A stretch of 8,190 nucleotides of DNA from DATLZB01 sp035574175 (GTDB lineage Bacteria; Pseudomonadota; Alphaproteobacteria; Rhizobiales; Hyphomicrobiaceae). This document shows positions 1-6,510 of this stretch, piece by piece. The position numbers were made by a program, and so were the translations under genes. The stretch is taken from contig DATLZB010000133.1 of NCBI GenBank assembly GCA_035574175.1, positions 1 through 8,190 of the forward strand. Direction: 5' to 3'. The notes beneath the pieces are model-generated. The model ran no database searches. It saw only the letters and a program-made list of their open reading frames with translations, and was not told the DNA's origin. Position 1 is the stretch's first letter, and every line of letters starts with the position of its first letter.

Positions 1-143
1 GTCGACAAGGGGCTCGCTTGATCGCCGGCGGCGGGCTGCGCGCCCAACGGCGCGCCACCGATAAAGACCACTGCGGGCGCCAAAAGCAGAAGCGCACGGC
101 TCAGGCGCGCCGTTTGGTGCGCTCTCGCCATTCGGAAAGCCAT
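1..143 (-). CDS. Start of an exported protein of unknown function (partial, cut by left edge)
   Basis: On the minus strand an open frame begins with ATG at 143-141 and stays open to the window edge, giving 47 complete codons. The N-terminus looks like a signal peptide: a basic n-region with several arginines (MAFRMARAHQTARLSR), a hydrophobic core of about 18 residues rich in Leu, Ala and Val, then a likely cleavage site near Leu-Gly-Ala before Gln-Pro-Ala-Ala. A GGGAG ribosome binding site lies 7 nt before the ATG; a second ATG four codons further in (131-129) has no such site. The gene starts inside the 3' end of the opgC-like gene and overlaps it by 43 nt in another frame, so the two are probably co-transcribed. 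The mature domain is outside the window, so I cannot name a family. The call rests on signal-peptide pattern, ribosome binding site and overlap. Confidence 0.6.
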   Translation of the reverse strand, partial: MAFRMARAHQTARLSRALLLLAPAVVFIGGAPLGAQPAAGDQASPLS

Positions 144-1189
144 GCGGTCACTCCCAGCAGACCAATACCCGCAACCATGATCACCGCGTCACCGGCGATG
201 GAGGCGCCATACGCAAAGCGCACGATCTGCCCGCCCAAACTGAGTAACGAGCCGACGCAGAATACCTGAAGCGAGTTTCTCCCCAGCATCGACAAGTACT
301 CGGTCAGCGGCCGAGCAATAGCCTCAATATAAGGATATGTCGCGGAGAATACGGCAGCAAGCGCCAGAAACTGAAGTACACGCATCGGCGAAAGAAAGGT
401 TTTCGCATTCACGAATAAAAGGCGCGGCTCGGGCATCTTGGTGGGATCCGGCAACCAACCATTCCACACGATAAGGGCACTGAGCACCACGATCGGCACG
501 CAGATGATGCGTATGAGAGAGATATGCCTGCGGACGAATGCGCTCGGCCCCCGTTCGCGGGCCAGGACAAAGCCTAGAACGAAAATCAGCTGCCAGGCCA
601 AAGGATTGAAAAACCACTGACCTTCGATCGGCCAGCTCGGCACGGTGATCTCAAACACCAGGGTGGAAAGGTAGATGGCAAGCGAGATGGGCAGCAGCCA
701 GTTGGGAGCGTTGCGGTGCAGCAAGGCGATCAGCGGGGCCACCAGCATCAACACCACATAGAGCGGCAGGATGTCGAAGTACCCGAGCTGATGAGTGAGC
801 AACACCAAGCCGATATGGGCGTCAACGGGGTTGTAGAAGACAGCCGCCGCGTTGTGCCATTCAAGCAGCAGCGGATTGGCGAACAGCTTCGATGCCATTG
901 CCAACATGGCAATGGCGATCGAAATGATGAGCACCTGAGCAGCGTAAATCTTCAGCGCACGGCCGCCCAGACGCGCCACGAGCTGACCCGTGGGCAGAGG
1001 GTCCTCGGGCTTGCCGACGGCGAGCCGCAGGGCCCAGCCGGCAAGAAACACGAACAGCTCGGCAGAATCCGACAGCGAAACGTTGCGATGGGTGAACCGC
1101 TCGAAGTAGATGCCCGGAATGTGATTGATGAAGATGGTGACCAGCGCAAAGCCGCGCCAGAAGTCGATTGCATTCGCCGGGCGGACCAC
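101..1189 (-). CDS. opgC: OpgC-family membrane protein (glucan-modifying acyltransferase)
   Basis: This 362-residue polytopic membrane protein resembles OpgC proteins, which in bacteria such as Rhodobacter add acyl groups (succinyl) to osmoregulated periplasmic glucans. Visible landmarks are the N-terminal Ile-Asp-Phe-Trp-Arg-Gly (8-13) followed by Asn-His at 22-23, Ser-Asp-Ser-Ala-Glu-Leu-Phe-Val-Phe-Leu-Ala-Gly (40-51), HQLGYFDILPLY (133-144), NPLAWQ (195-200) and LGRNSLQVF (302-310). Hydrophobic stretches lie near 83-101, 136-156, 163-180, 198-210, 223-242, 269-282, 306-322 and 333-351. The C-terminus is basic and presumably cytoplasmic. The start is GTG at 1189, with GGAGG 6 nt upstream (1196-1200), which fixes it well. 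A candidate promoter lies just upstream. No glucan synthase gene (opgG/opgH) is in view, so the exact substrate is inferred from the family; several OpgC paralogues in alphaproteobacteria are uncharacterised. Confidence 0.83.
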   Translation of the reverse strand: MVRPANAIDFWRGFALVTIFINHIPGIYFERFTHRNVSLSDSAELFVFLAGWALRLAVGKPEDPLPTGQLVARLGGRALKIYAAQVLIISIAIAMLAMASKLFANPLLLEWHNAAAVFYNPVDAHIGLVLLTHQLGYFDILPLYVVLMLVAPLIALLHRNAPNWLLPISLAIYLSTLVFEITVPSWPIEGQWFFNPLAWQLIFVLGFVLARERGPSAFVRRHISLIRIICVPIVVLSALIVWNGWLPDPTKMPEPRLLFVNAKTFLSPMRVLQFLALAAVFSATYPYIEAIARPLTEYLSMLGRNSLQVFCVGSLLSLGGQIVRFAYGASIAGDAVIMVAGIGLLGVTAWLSEWRERTKRRA

Positions 1190-1211
1190 ACGAGGCCTCC
1201 AAGTCTTGGGC

Positions 1212-1246
1212 GCGGCCGCTTATAGTTCGAGCCGGGCTGCCGGCAA
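1212..1246 (-). promoter_or_regulatory. Candidate sigma-70-type promoter for the opgC-like gene
   Basis: Read on the minus strand, TTGCCG (1246-1241) matches the -35 consensus at four of six positions. It is followed after 16 nt by TATAAG (1224-1219), which matches the -10 consensus at five of six. Transcription would start near 1212, leaving a leader of about 22 nt that contains the GGAGG ribosome binding site of opgC. I saw no equally good match for gshA on the other strand of this 181-bp divergent region; TTGTAT (1287-1292) and TTAAGT (1310-1315), 17 nt apart, are only weak candidates. Confidence 0.42.
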
Positions 1247-1370
1247 AGCATCGCCATGCGCCCGCCAGTAACGATACTTTGATGACTTGTATTGAGGCTT
1301 CCGTGAGGCTTAAGTTCCGCCGGCACACTAATTCCCCCTGCGAACGGACTGGCTCAGGCCGAGGAAACGG

Positions 1371-2753
1371 ATGTCGACCCGACAGGATGGAGCGCCGAGC
1401 CGGACCATCCGCTCGCGTGATGACCTCGTCGCCTGGTTCGAGGCCGGGTGTAAGCCCAAGGAACAGTGGCGGATAGGCACCGAACACGAAAAGTTTGTCT
1501 TCTACACCGATACGCTGTCTCCCGTCCCCTACGAAGGACCACGCGGCATCCGCCGTCTCATGGAAGCGCTCATCGCGCGCTACCAATGGGAGCCGATCAT
1601 GGAGGGCGACAACATCATCGCCCTCAAACGTCCGACAGGCCAGGGCTCGGAGACCGTATCGCTCGAGCCGGGCGGCCAGTTCGAGCTGTCGGGCGCGCCG
1701 GTTCGGACCCTGCATGAGACCTGCGCCGAGACGCAGTCACACCTCAAGCAGGTCCTCGACGTTGGCGGCGAGCTCGGCATCGGCTTCCTCGGACTCGGGT
1801 TCTCGCCCAAATGGACGCTCGCCGAGACACCCCGCATGCCCAAGCAGCGCTATGCCGTCATGACCCGCTACATGCCCAAAGTCGGCAAGCGCGGTCTCGA
1901 CATGATGTACCGGACCTCGACCATTCAGGTGAACCTCGATTTCGCGAGCGAGGCCGACCTCGTGAGGAAGTTCCGAGTGTCGCTGGCGCTGCAGCCGATT
2001 GCCACGGCGCTGTTCGCCTCCTCTCCTTTCTTGGAAGGCAAGCCTAACGGCTTCAAGTCGCTGCGCAGCGAAGTGTGGCGCGACACCGATCCCAACCGGA
2101 CGGGCATGCTGGCGTTCGTGTTCGAGGAAGGGATGGGCTTTGACGCCTATGTGGAATATGCGCTCGACGTGCCCATGTACTTCGTCTACCGCGACGGTCG
2201 CTACATCGACGTCGCCGGCGCCTCGTTCCGGGACTTTCTCGAGGGCCGTCTTGAGCCCCTGCCGGGCGTCAGACCGACCCTCGATGACTGGTCGGACCAT
2301 CTCACGACGCTCTTTCCTGAAGTGCGCCTCAAGCGCTTTCTCGAAATGCGCGGGGCCGACGGCGGCCGTTGGCGGCGCATCTGCGCGCTGCCGGCGCTGT
2401 GGGTCGGGCTGCTTTATGACGATACGGCGCTCGCTGCGGCCTGGGACCTGGTCAAGGGTTGGACCCGGGAGGAGCGGCAAGCGCTCCGGGATGAGGTGCC
2501 AAGGGCGGCGCTCGAAACGCGCTTCCGTGGCACGAATGTGCTCGCCATCGCACGGGAGGTGGTGCTCATGGCACGCAGCGGCCTCGAAAGCCGCAACATC
2601 CGGGACGCCGCCGGCCGGACCGAAGCCATCTATCTCGACGTACTGGAGGAGGTAGTGCGCACCGCCACGACACCGGCAGATGAGTTGTTGTCGCACTATT
2701 TCGGGGACTGGAGGGGCGACATCGACAGGGTGTTCGCGGAATACGCGTTCTAG
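1371..2753 (+). CDS. gshA: Glutamate-cysteine ligase (plant/alphaproteobacterial type)
   Basis: This 460-residue cytoplasmic enzyme catalyses the ATP-dependent joining of L-glutamate and L-cysteine to gamma-glutamylcysteine, the first and committed step of glutathione synthesis. It belongs to the class shared by plants and alphaproteobacteria, and its length is normal for that class. Key signatures are RIGTEHEKF (34-42, with the acidic residues of the active site), SLEPGGQFELSG (97-108), MMYRTSTIQVNLDF (178-191), SSPF (217-220) and RSEVWRDTDPNRTG (232-245). The ATG at 1371 has GAGGAA directly upstream (1361-1366, about 5 nt spacing). The gene stands alone on the plus strand: gshB is not in the window, and the next plus-strand gene starts 135 nt later. 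I see no T-run hairpin terminator after the TAG stop. The frame is intact. Confidence 0.97.
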   Translation: MSTRQDGAPSRTIRSRDDLVAWFEAGCKPKEQWRIGTEHEKFVFYTDTLSPVPYEGPRGIRRLMEALIARYQWEPIMEGDNIIALKRPTGQGSETVSLEPGGQFELSGAPVRTLHETCAETQSHLKQVLDVGGELGIGFLGLGFSPKWTLAETPRMPKQRYAVMTRYMPKVGKRGLDMMYRTSTIQVNLDFASEADLVRKFRVSLALQPIATALFASSPFLEGKPNGFKSLRSEVWRDTDPNRTGMLAFVFEEGMGFDAYVEYALDVPMYFVYRDGRYIDVAGASFRDFLEGRLEPLPGVRPTLDDWSDHLTTLFPEVRLKRFLEMRGADGGRWRRICALPALWVGLLYDDTALAAAWDLVKGWTREERQALRDEVPRAALETRFRGTNVLAIAREVVLMARSGLESRNIRDAAGRTEAIYLDVLEEVVRTATTPADELLSHYFGDWRGDIDRVFAEYAF

Positions 2754-2888
2754 GGCCGGTCGGGCGAGATTTCCGGTTCAGGCTCCATTCATCGCCCCGA
2801 AGTTATGGATTTCACCGTGCACTGCCGGTGGGCGGTGCCCTGTGCTCGGAGCGGACAGGCGGCGGCCGACCGGCAAGGGATTCTTTTA

Positions 2889-3110
2889 ATGCACCGCAGA
2901 TTGCTGTGGCTCGGCATTGCAGCTCTCGCGCTCCTTGGCGCTGCGGCTGGGGTTGCCTCCGAGCCTGGGTACGTCCTGGCCCAAGACTCCTGTGCTAACT
3001 CGTGCCGGGCGCAGTGGAGCCAGTGCCGTATCGCGACCAAGGGCTCACCGGCCTGCGATGCGCAGTTGCAGGCCTGCATGCGGGCATGCCTTGCGGGAAG
3101 GCGCCGCTGA
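2889..3110 (+). CDS. Small secreted cysteine-rich protein with mirror-symmetric cysteine spacing
   Basis: This 73-residue protein starts at ATG 2889, preceded by AAGGGA (2875-2880) at 8 nt. An in-frame ATG at 2805 lacks a ribosome binding site and would bury the signal peptide, so I prefer 2889. Residues 1-32 form a signal peptide: basic MHRR, a Leu/Ala/Gly-rich core at about 5-24, and a probable cut after Val-Leu-Ala (29-31), before Gln-Asp-Ser-Cys. The mature part is only about 42 residues with six cysteines at 35, 39, 46, 56, 63 and 67. The intervals are 4, 7, 10, 7 and 4, centred on a Lys-Gly-Ser-Pro turn (51-54). This predicts two amphipathic helices paired antiparallel and joined by three disulfides in the periplasm. 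It resembles twin-Cx3C helical hairpins in fold logic only. I do not recognise a named family. The stop TGA abuts the lutC stop on the other strand. Confidence 0.8.
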   Translation: MHRRLLWLGIAALALLGAAAGVASEPGYVLAQDSCANSCRAQWSQCRIATKGSPACDAQLQACMRACLAGRRR

Positions 3111-3809
3111 TCAGCTTGCCGATTGGTCGCGCAACGGCTCGCCGAAAATGACGACGCACATGCGCCGGGGCCCGTGCGCCCCGCGGATGATGCTCGAGCC
3201 GATATCGCCGGTACAGGAAGGGCCCGAGATCATGTTGACCGTGCGCGGCAGAGCCTGACCGAAGCGCTTTCGCAGCCGCACCCAGGCGTCCTCGTAGGGG
3301 CCGACAATGTCGGCGGCCGCGAGCAGAACGATGTGCGTCTCCGGCAGGAAATTGAGCGTGACGGGGTTCTCAGGTCCGGAGACCAGGATCAGCGTGCCGG
3401 TTTCGGCCACGCCAGCCAAAGCGCGGGTGAGGCCGGTCGAGTCGGAGGCCTGCGCGGGGCCCCGTTCAAGCAGGAGCCCCGGCGCCGTCCCCCAAGGCAG
3501 ATCGACGATCAACGGATCGTGACCAGCACGCAGGCGCGCAGGTAGATTGTTGGCGCGCAGATAGCTCGCGATGGCGCCGGGTACGAGTTCAGAGGAGGCC
3601 ACCTCGATGACCGTCGCAGTCTGGCTTTCGAGAAAGGCGCGCAGCAATGCGACAAGCTCCTGCGGCGGCTTGGATGCGGTGCGGGCCGGAACCGTGTGCC
3701 GCGCGGGCGAGCGCAAACGCCCTTCGATCGCGGCGCGGCGGCCCGGGTCGGACGCCACGCGCCCGATGCCGGCGCGGACCTTGGCAAGAACGGCCTCGCG
3801 GGTGCTCAT
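3111..3809 (-). CDS. lutC: LutC-type LUD-domain lactate utilisation protein
   Basis: This 232-residue LUD-domain protein is the third subunit of the LutABC system, which in Bacillus subtilis is needed to oxidise L-lactate to pyruvate; the role of the LutC subunit itself is not well defined. The LUD core is clear: ARLRAGHDPL region (91-100), AETGTLILVSGPENP (135-149), LNFLPETHIVLLAAADIVGPYEDAW (152-176, a typical LutC stretch), then GPSCTGDIGSSII (196-208) and GAHGPRR (210-216) near the end. The open frame continues far upstream. I chose ATG 3809 because it overlaps the lutB stop in an ATGA (3809-3806), the usual sign of translational coupling, and has GGAG (3817-3820) 7 nt upstream. It is the last gene of the lutABC operon. 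Its stop abuts the stop of the convergent small cysteine-rich gene, leaving no room for a terminator between them. The frame is complete and of normal length. Confidence 0.93.
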   Translation of the reverse strand: MSTREAVLAKVRAGIGRVASDPGRRAAIEGRLRSPARHTVPARTASKPPQELVALLRAFLESQTATVIEVASSELVPGAIASYLRANNLPARLRAGHDPLIVDLPWGTAPGLLLERGPAQASDSTGLTRALAGVAETGTLILVSGPENPVTLNFLPETHIVLLAAADIVGPYEDAWVRLRKRFGQALPRTVNMISGPSCTGDIGSSIIRGAHGPRRMCVVIFGEPLRDQSAS

Positions 3810-5233
3810 CTTGATACTCCACGCTGATGTTCTGCCCAAAGCTGCTGGAAGGTGCGCCCCTGAGGGGCAGGAAAGTCGCGGTGCCTCGTCCAACCGCCGG
3901 CGAACGGCAGCCAGCGAAAAGCGCCGCGGCTGCGGCCCAGCGCCGACAAAAAGACAATCAAGAAGCGCGCGCTCACATGGTAGAGGCCGGGGTGTCGTGC
4001 CAAGAAGGCCCAAGCCTTGAGCGCCAACCGCTGGAGCGGGCGCTGGCGGCGCTCTTCGAACTCCGTCTCTCGGTGATGGCGCATCAGCCTGGTCAGCGGG
4101 ATCTTGACCGGGCAGACGCTTTCGCAACGCCCGCAGAAGGTGGAGGCGTTGGGCAGGTGGCCGGCGCGCTCGATGCCGAGCAGGAGCGGGGTCAGTACGG
4201 CGCCGATGGGGCCGGGATAGACCCAACCGTAGGCCTGGCCACCGACCGCGCTGTATACGGGACAGTGGTTCATGCAGGCCCCGCAGCGGATGCAGCGCAG
4301 CACCTCGCGGAACGGGGTGCCGAGCAATTCCGAGCGGCCGTTGTCCAAGAGAACGACATGGTAGGCTTGTGGCCCGTCCGGATCGCTCGGCCGGCGCGGG
4401 CCGGTCGAGATCGTGGTGTAGGCGGTGAACTCCTGACCGGTGGCTGATCGCGCCAGAAGGCGGAGCAGGGCGGCAGCATCCTCGAGGGTCGGCACAACCT
4501 TGTCGATCGAGGCAATCACCACATGAACGCGAGCAAGCGACTGAGTGAGGTCGCCGTTGCCCTCGTTGGTGACGATGATGGAGGAGCCCGTCTCGGCCAC
4601 GAGAAAGTTGGCGCCGGTGATACCCACGTCGGCGCGGATAAACTTCTCGCGCAGGACCTGGCGAGCCTCGTCGACGAGCCGGACCGGGTCGGCAAGCTTG
4701 CGCTCCCGGGCGAGATGAACATGGCGACGGCGGAAGTCGGCCTCGATTTGATCCATGGTCAAATGGATCGCCGGCGCGATGATATGGCTCGGGCTCTCGC
4801 GGCGAATCTGGAGCAGGTATTCGCCGAGGTCGGTCTCCACGACCTCGAGGCCGGCTGCCTCGAGATGAGCATTGAGCGCGATCTCCTCGGAGATCATCGA
4901 TTTGCCCTTGGTGACGAGGCGCGCACCGACCTCACGACAGATGTCGAGAACGATGCGGCGGGCATCCTCGGCGGTCGCCGCCCAATGCACTTTGGCACCT
5001 GCGGCGCTGGCCCGTTCCTCGTAGATCTCCAAATAGACGTCGAGGTTGGCGAGCGCGTGGTCGCGGATGTCGCGGCCCTCCTCGCGCAACGCCTCGAACT
5101 CCGGCAGGCGGCTTTTCACGGCCGCGCGGCGCGCCACGAAGCCCGCCTGCAAGTCGGCCAGCGCGCTCTGCAGAGCGCGATCGGTAAGCGCAGCGCGTGC
5201 GTTGCTCTTGAACGAGGCACTCGTCGGCTGCAT
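3806..5233 (-). CDS. lutB: LutB-type iron-sulfur and LUD-domain lactate utilisation protein
   Basis: This 475-residue protein is the central subunit of the LutABC complex and carries electrons from lactate through 4Fe-4S clusters. The N-terminal two thirds is a LUD domain, with VTKGKSMISEEIALN (107-121), ETDLGEYLLQIRRESPSHI (133-151) and ADVGITGANFLVAETGSS (201-218) followed by NEGNGD (223-228). The C-terminal part is ferredoxin-like: Cys314, 317, 320 and 324 (CIRCGACMNHCP) and Cys367, 370 and 374 (CGRCESVCPVKIP). The three-cysteine second motif is usual for LutB, so it is not a defect. A hydrophobic stretch near 420-433 may be a surface or membrane-contact helix. The ATG at 5233 has AGGGAG (5241-5246) 7 nt upstream. 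It starts 3 nt after the lutA stop and overlaps lutC by 4 nt, so the three genes form a tight operon. No signal peptide; cytoplasmic. Confidence 0.96.
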   Translation of the reverse strand: MQPTSASFKSNARAALTDRALQSALADLQAGFVARRAAVKSRLPEFEALREEGRDIRDHALANLDVYLEIYEERASAAGAKVHWAATAEDARRIVLDICREVGARLVTKGKSMISEEIALNAHLEAAGLEVVETDLGEYLLQIRRESPSHIIAPAIHLTMDQIEADFRRRHVHLARERKLADPVRLVDEARQVLREKFIRADVGITGANFLVAETGSSIIVTNEGNGDLTQSLARVHVVIASIDKVVPTLEDAAALLRLLARSATGQEFTAYTTISTGPRRPSDPDGPQAYHVVLLDNGRSELLGTPFREVLRCIRCGACMNHCPVYSAVGGQAYGWVYPGPIGAVLTPLLLGIERAGHLPNASTFCGRCESVCPVKIPLTRLMRHHRETEFEERRQRPLQRLALKAWAFLARHPGLYHVSARFLIVFLSALGRSRGAFRWLPFAGGWTRHRDFPAPQGRTFQQLWAEHQRGVSR

Positions 5234-5236
5234 GAC

Positions 5237-6019
5237 CTAGCTCCCTGCCGGCGGTTCGCCGATGGGTGGATCGGCGAGCTCGCCCGCCAGAACCTCGGCG
5301 ACGTGACGCACAGCGATGGGGCGGCGCTCGCGCCGCAGCTTGCCGGCAATGTTGAGAAGGCAGCCGAGATCGCCGGCCAGCAGCATGTGCGGTGCCGCGG
5401 CAACTGCGTTGTCGGTCTTCTTCTGAACCATGGCGTTCGATATTTCAGGGTACTTGACAGCGAACGTGCCGCCGAAGCCGCAGCAGACCTCGGCGTCGGC
5501 CATTTCGACGAGCTCAAGCCCGGCAACCGAGTTAAGCAAACGCCGCGGCTGATCCTTGATGCCGAGCTCGCGCAAGCCGGAGCAGCTGTCGTGATAGGTG
5601 GTCCGCCCCTCACACCGGGCGGCGACGCGCTCAAGCCCGCGAACGTCAACCAAGAACGAGACGAGCTCATGCACGCGCTCCGCAAACGCGCGCGCCTTGC
5701 CGGCCCATTCGGGGTCGTCGGCAAGCAGTCGCGGATAGTGCAGCCTCAGCATGCCGGCACAAGACCCCGAAGGGGCGACGACATAATCGAAGCCGGCGAA
5801 GGCGGTGATGGTCTGCCGGGCGAGGGCAGCCGCATCTCGGCGGTCGCCGGAGTTGTACGCCGGCTGGCCGCAGCAGGTCTGCGCCAGCGGAACGGTGACC
5901 TCGCAGCCCGCTTCCTGGAGCAGCCGCACGGCGGCGAATCCTATCGAAGGGCGGAGCAGGTCGACGAGGCAGGTGATAAACAGCCCGACGCGCGGTCTCT
6001 GCGGCAATGGCTCGGGCAT
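5237..6019 (-). CDS. lutA: LutA-type CCG-domain (Fe)-S lactate utilisation protein
   Basis: This 260-residue protein has two cysteine-rich CCG domains, the fold shared with heterodisulfide reductase HdrB and the GlcF C-terminus, where cysteines bind a noncubane iron-sulfur cluster. Domain 1 has Cys17, Cys49-Cys50 (TCCGQP) and Cys87 (GSCAGM). Domain 2 has Cys146 (YHDSCSGLRELG), Cys179-Cys180 (CCGFGGTF) and Cys220 (GDLGC). As is usual in LutA, the last cysteine of each canonical CxxC is replaced (Met90, Asn223). The N-terminus VGLFITCLVDLLRPSIGFAA is a family hallmark. ATG 6019 is the only good start, although its ribosome binding site is weak (GAGC region). The gene heads the lutABC operon. 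A 101-nt gap separates it from the cytochrome c gene upstream on the same strand, and I see no clear terminator there, so read-through from the cytochrome promoter is possible. Confidence 0.95.
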   Translation of the reverse strand: MPEPLPQRPRVGLFITCLVDLLRPSIGFAAVRLLQEAGCEVTVPLAQTCCGQPAYNSGDRRDAAALARQTITAFAGFDYVVAPSGSCAGMLRLHYPRLLADDPEWAGKARAFAERVHELVSFLVDVRGLERVAARCEGRTTYHDSCSGLRELGIKDQPRRLLNSVAGLELVEMADAEVCCGFGGTFAVKYPEISNAMVQKKTDNAVAAAPHMLLAGDLGCLLNIAGKLRRERRPIAVRHVAEVLAGELADPPIGEPPAGS

Positions 6020-6120
6020 CGGCGGCGGCTCAGCTCATATAGCACCGCGCCGGGCGGGCACGGGTAGATGTCGATCGATGCCTCATAGCACAGCAGCCGC
6101 GGACAAGACGCATTCAGAAG

Positions 6121-6510
6121 TCAGTGCGACGAGAACTTCTTGAGGTAAGCGATGAGGTCACGGCGGGCATCCTCGGACCTGACGCCGGCAAACACCATCT
6201 TGGTACCAGGCATAAAGGCCATCGGATTCTCCAGATACTTGAACAGGTTATCCTCGGTCCACACGAGACCGTTGGCACCAGCCTCCTTGTTGGCCTGGGA
6301 GTAGGTGAAGCCCTCCACCGTGCCAGCCCTGCGGCCGACGATCCCGTTGAGCTGGGGCCCGACGAGGTTTCTGGCGCCCTCGCCGATCTGGTGGCAGGCG
6401 CGGCATTGCCGGTAGATCTGTTCCCCCGACTGGGCATCCTGCGCCGTTGCGGTCGCGTACGGTGCCGACAGAAACATCAGCCCTGCGACGATCGATACCA
6501 GAGGTTTCAT
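6121..6510 (-). CDS. Class I cytochrome c (c2/mitochondrial-like), periplasmic
   Basis: This 129-residue monohaem cytochrome c has a signal peptide (MKPLVSIVAGLMFLSAPYA, cut probable after Ala-Thr-Ala near residue 23). The haem motif is CRACH at 36-40, with His40 as the proximal ligand, and the distal ligand is Met105 in PGTKM (101-105). Other class I c2 hallmarks are VGPQLNGIVGRRAG (50-63), FTYSQANK (68-75), WTEDNLFKYLENP (84-96) and a C-terminal helix with LIAYLKK (119-125). It would shuttle electrons in the periplasm between a membrane donor such as cytochrome bc1 and a terminal oxidase or other acceptor. The start is ATG 6510 with GGGAG (6516-6520) 5 nt upstream; an in-frame TTG at 6522 would only add four residues and lacks a clear site. 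It is divergent from glcD and upstream of lutABC, suggesting a role in hydroxyacid respiration, which is inference. Confidence 0.93.
   Translation of the reverse strand: MKPLVSIVAGLMFLSAPYATATAQDAQSGEQIYRQCRACHQIGEGARNLVGPQLNGIVGRRAGTVEGFTYSQANKEAGANGLVWTEDNLFKYLENPMAFMPGTKMVFAGVRSEDARRDLIAYLKKFSSH

Noticed and set aside
861..1715. 284-codon minus-strand open frame spanning the opgC/gshA divergent region
   Set aside because: Overlaps both the opgC and gshA coding regions in a wrong frame, and its sequence resembles no family I know; the opgC frame with GGAGG and GTG start explains this strand better.
1737..2696. 319-codon open frame on the minus strand opposite gshA
   Set aside because: Lies entirely within gshA on the other strand, with no motif or credible ribosome binding site; gshA identity is clear.
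2754..2888. Possible intrinsic terminator after gshA
   Set aside because: Only short stems such as CACCG with CGGTG can be drawn, with no following T-run; the TTCTTTT near 2881 follows the ribosome binding site of the next gene and has no strong stem before it.
2805..2888. Longer 101-residue version of the small cysteine-rich protein starting at 2805
   Set aside because: There is no good ribosome binding site at 2805, and the extra 28 residues would mask a clean signal peptide that starts at the ATG at 2889.
4108..4133. Apparent missing fourth cysteine in the second iron-sulfur motif of LutB
   Set aside because: The CxxCxxxCP form is what LutB proteins normally show, so this is not evidence of degeneration.
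3810..4226. Upstream in-frame extension of lutC to a start at 4226
   Set aside because: It would overlap lutB by some 420 nt. The extension is Arg/Pro-rich shadow sequence, whereas ATG 3809 has a GGAG site and the ATGA overlap typical of coupled genes.
4523..6067. 514-codon open frame on the plus strand opposite lutB and lutA
   Set aside because: It is fully antisense to two strongly recognised genes that share one frame, which lets a single shadow frame stay open across both. Its translation has low-complexity shadow composition and no recognisable motif.
6020..6120. Short minus-strand reading frame in the gap between the cytochrome c gene and lutA
   Set aside because: It lacks a credible start and ribosome binding site and runs on into lutA in a wrong frame; I see no known motif.
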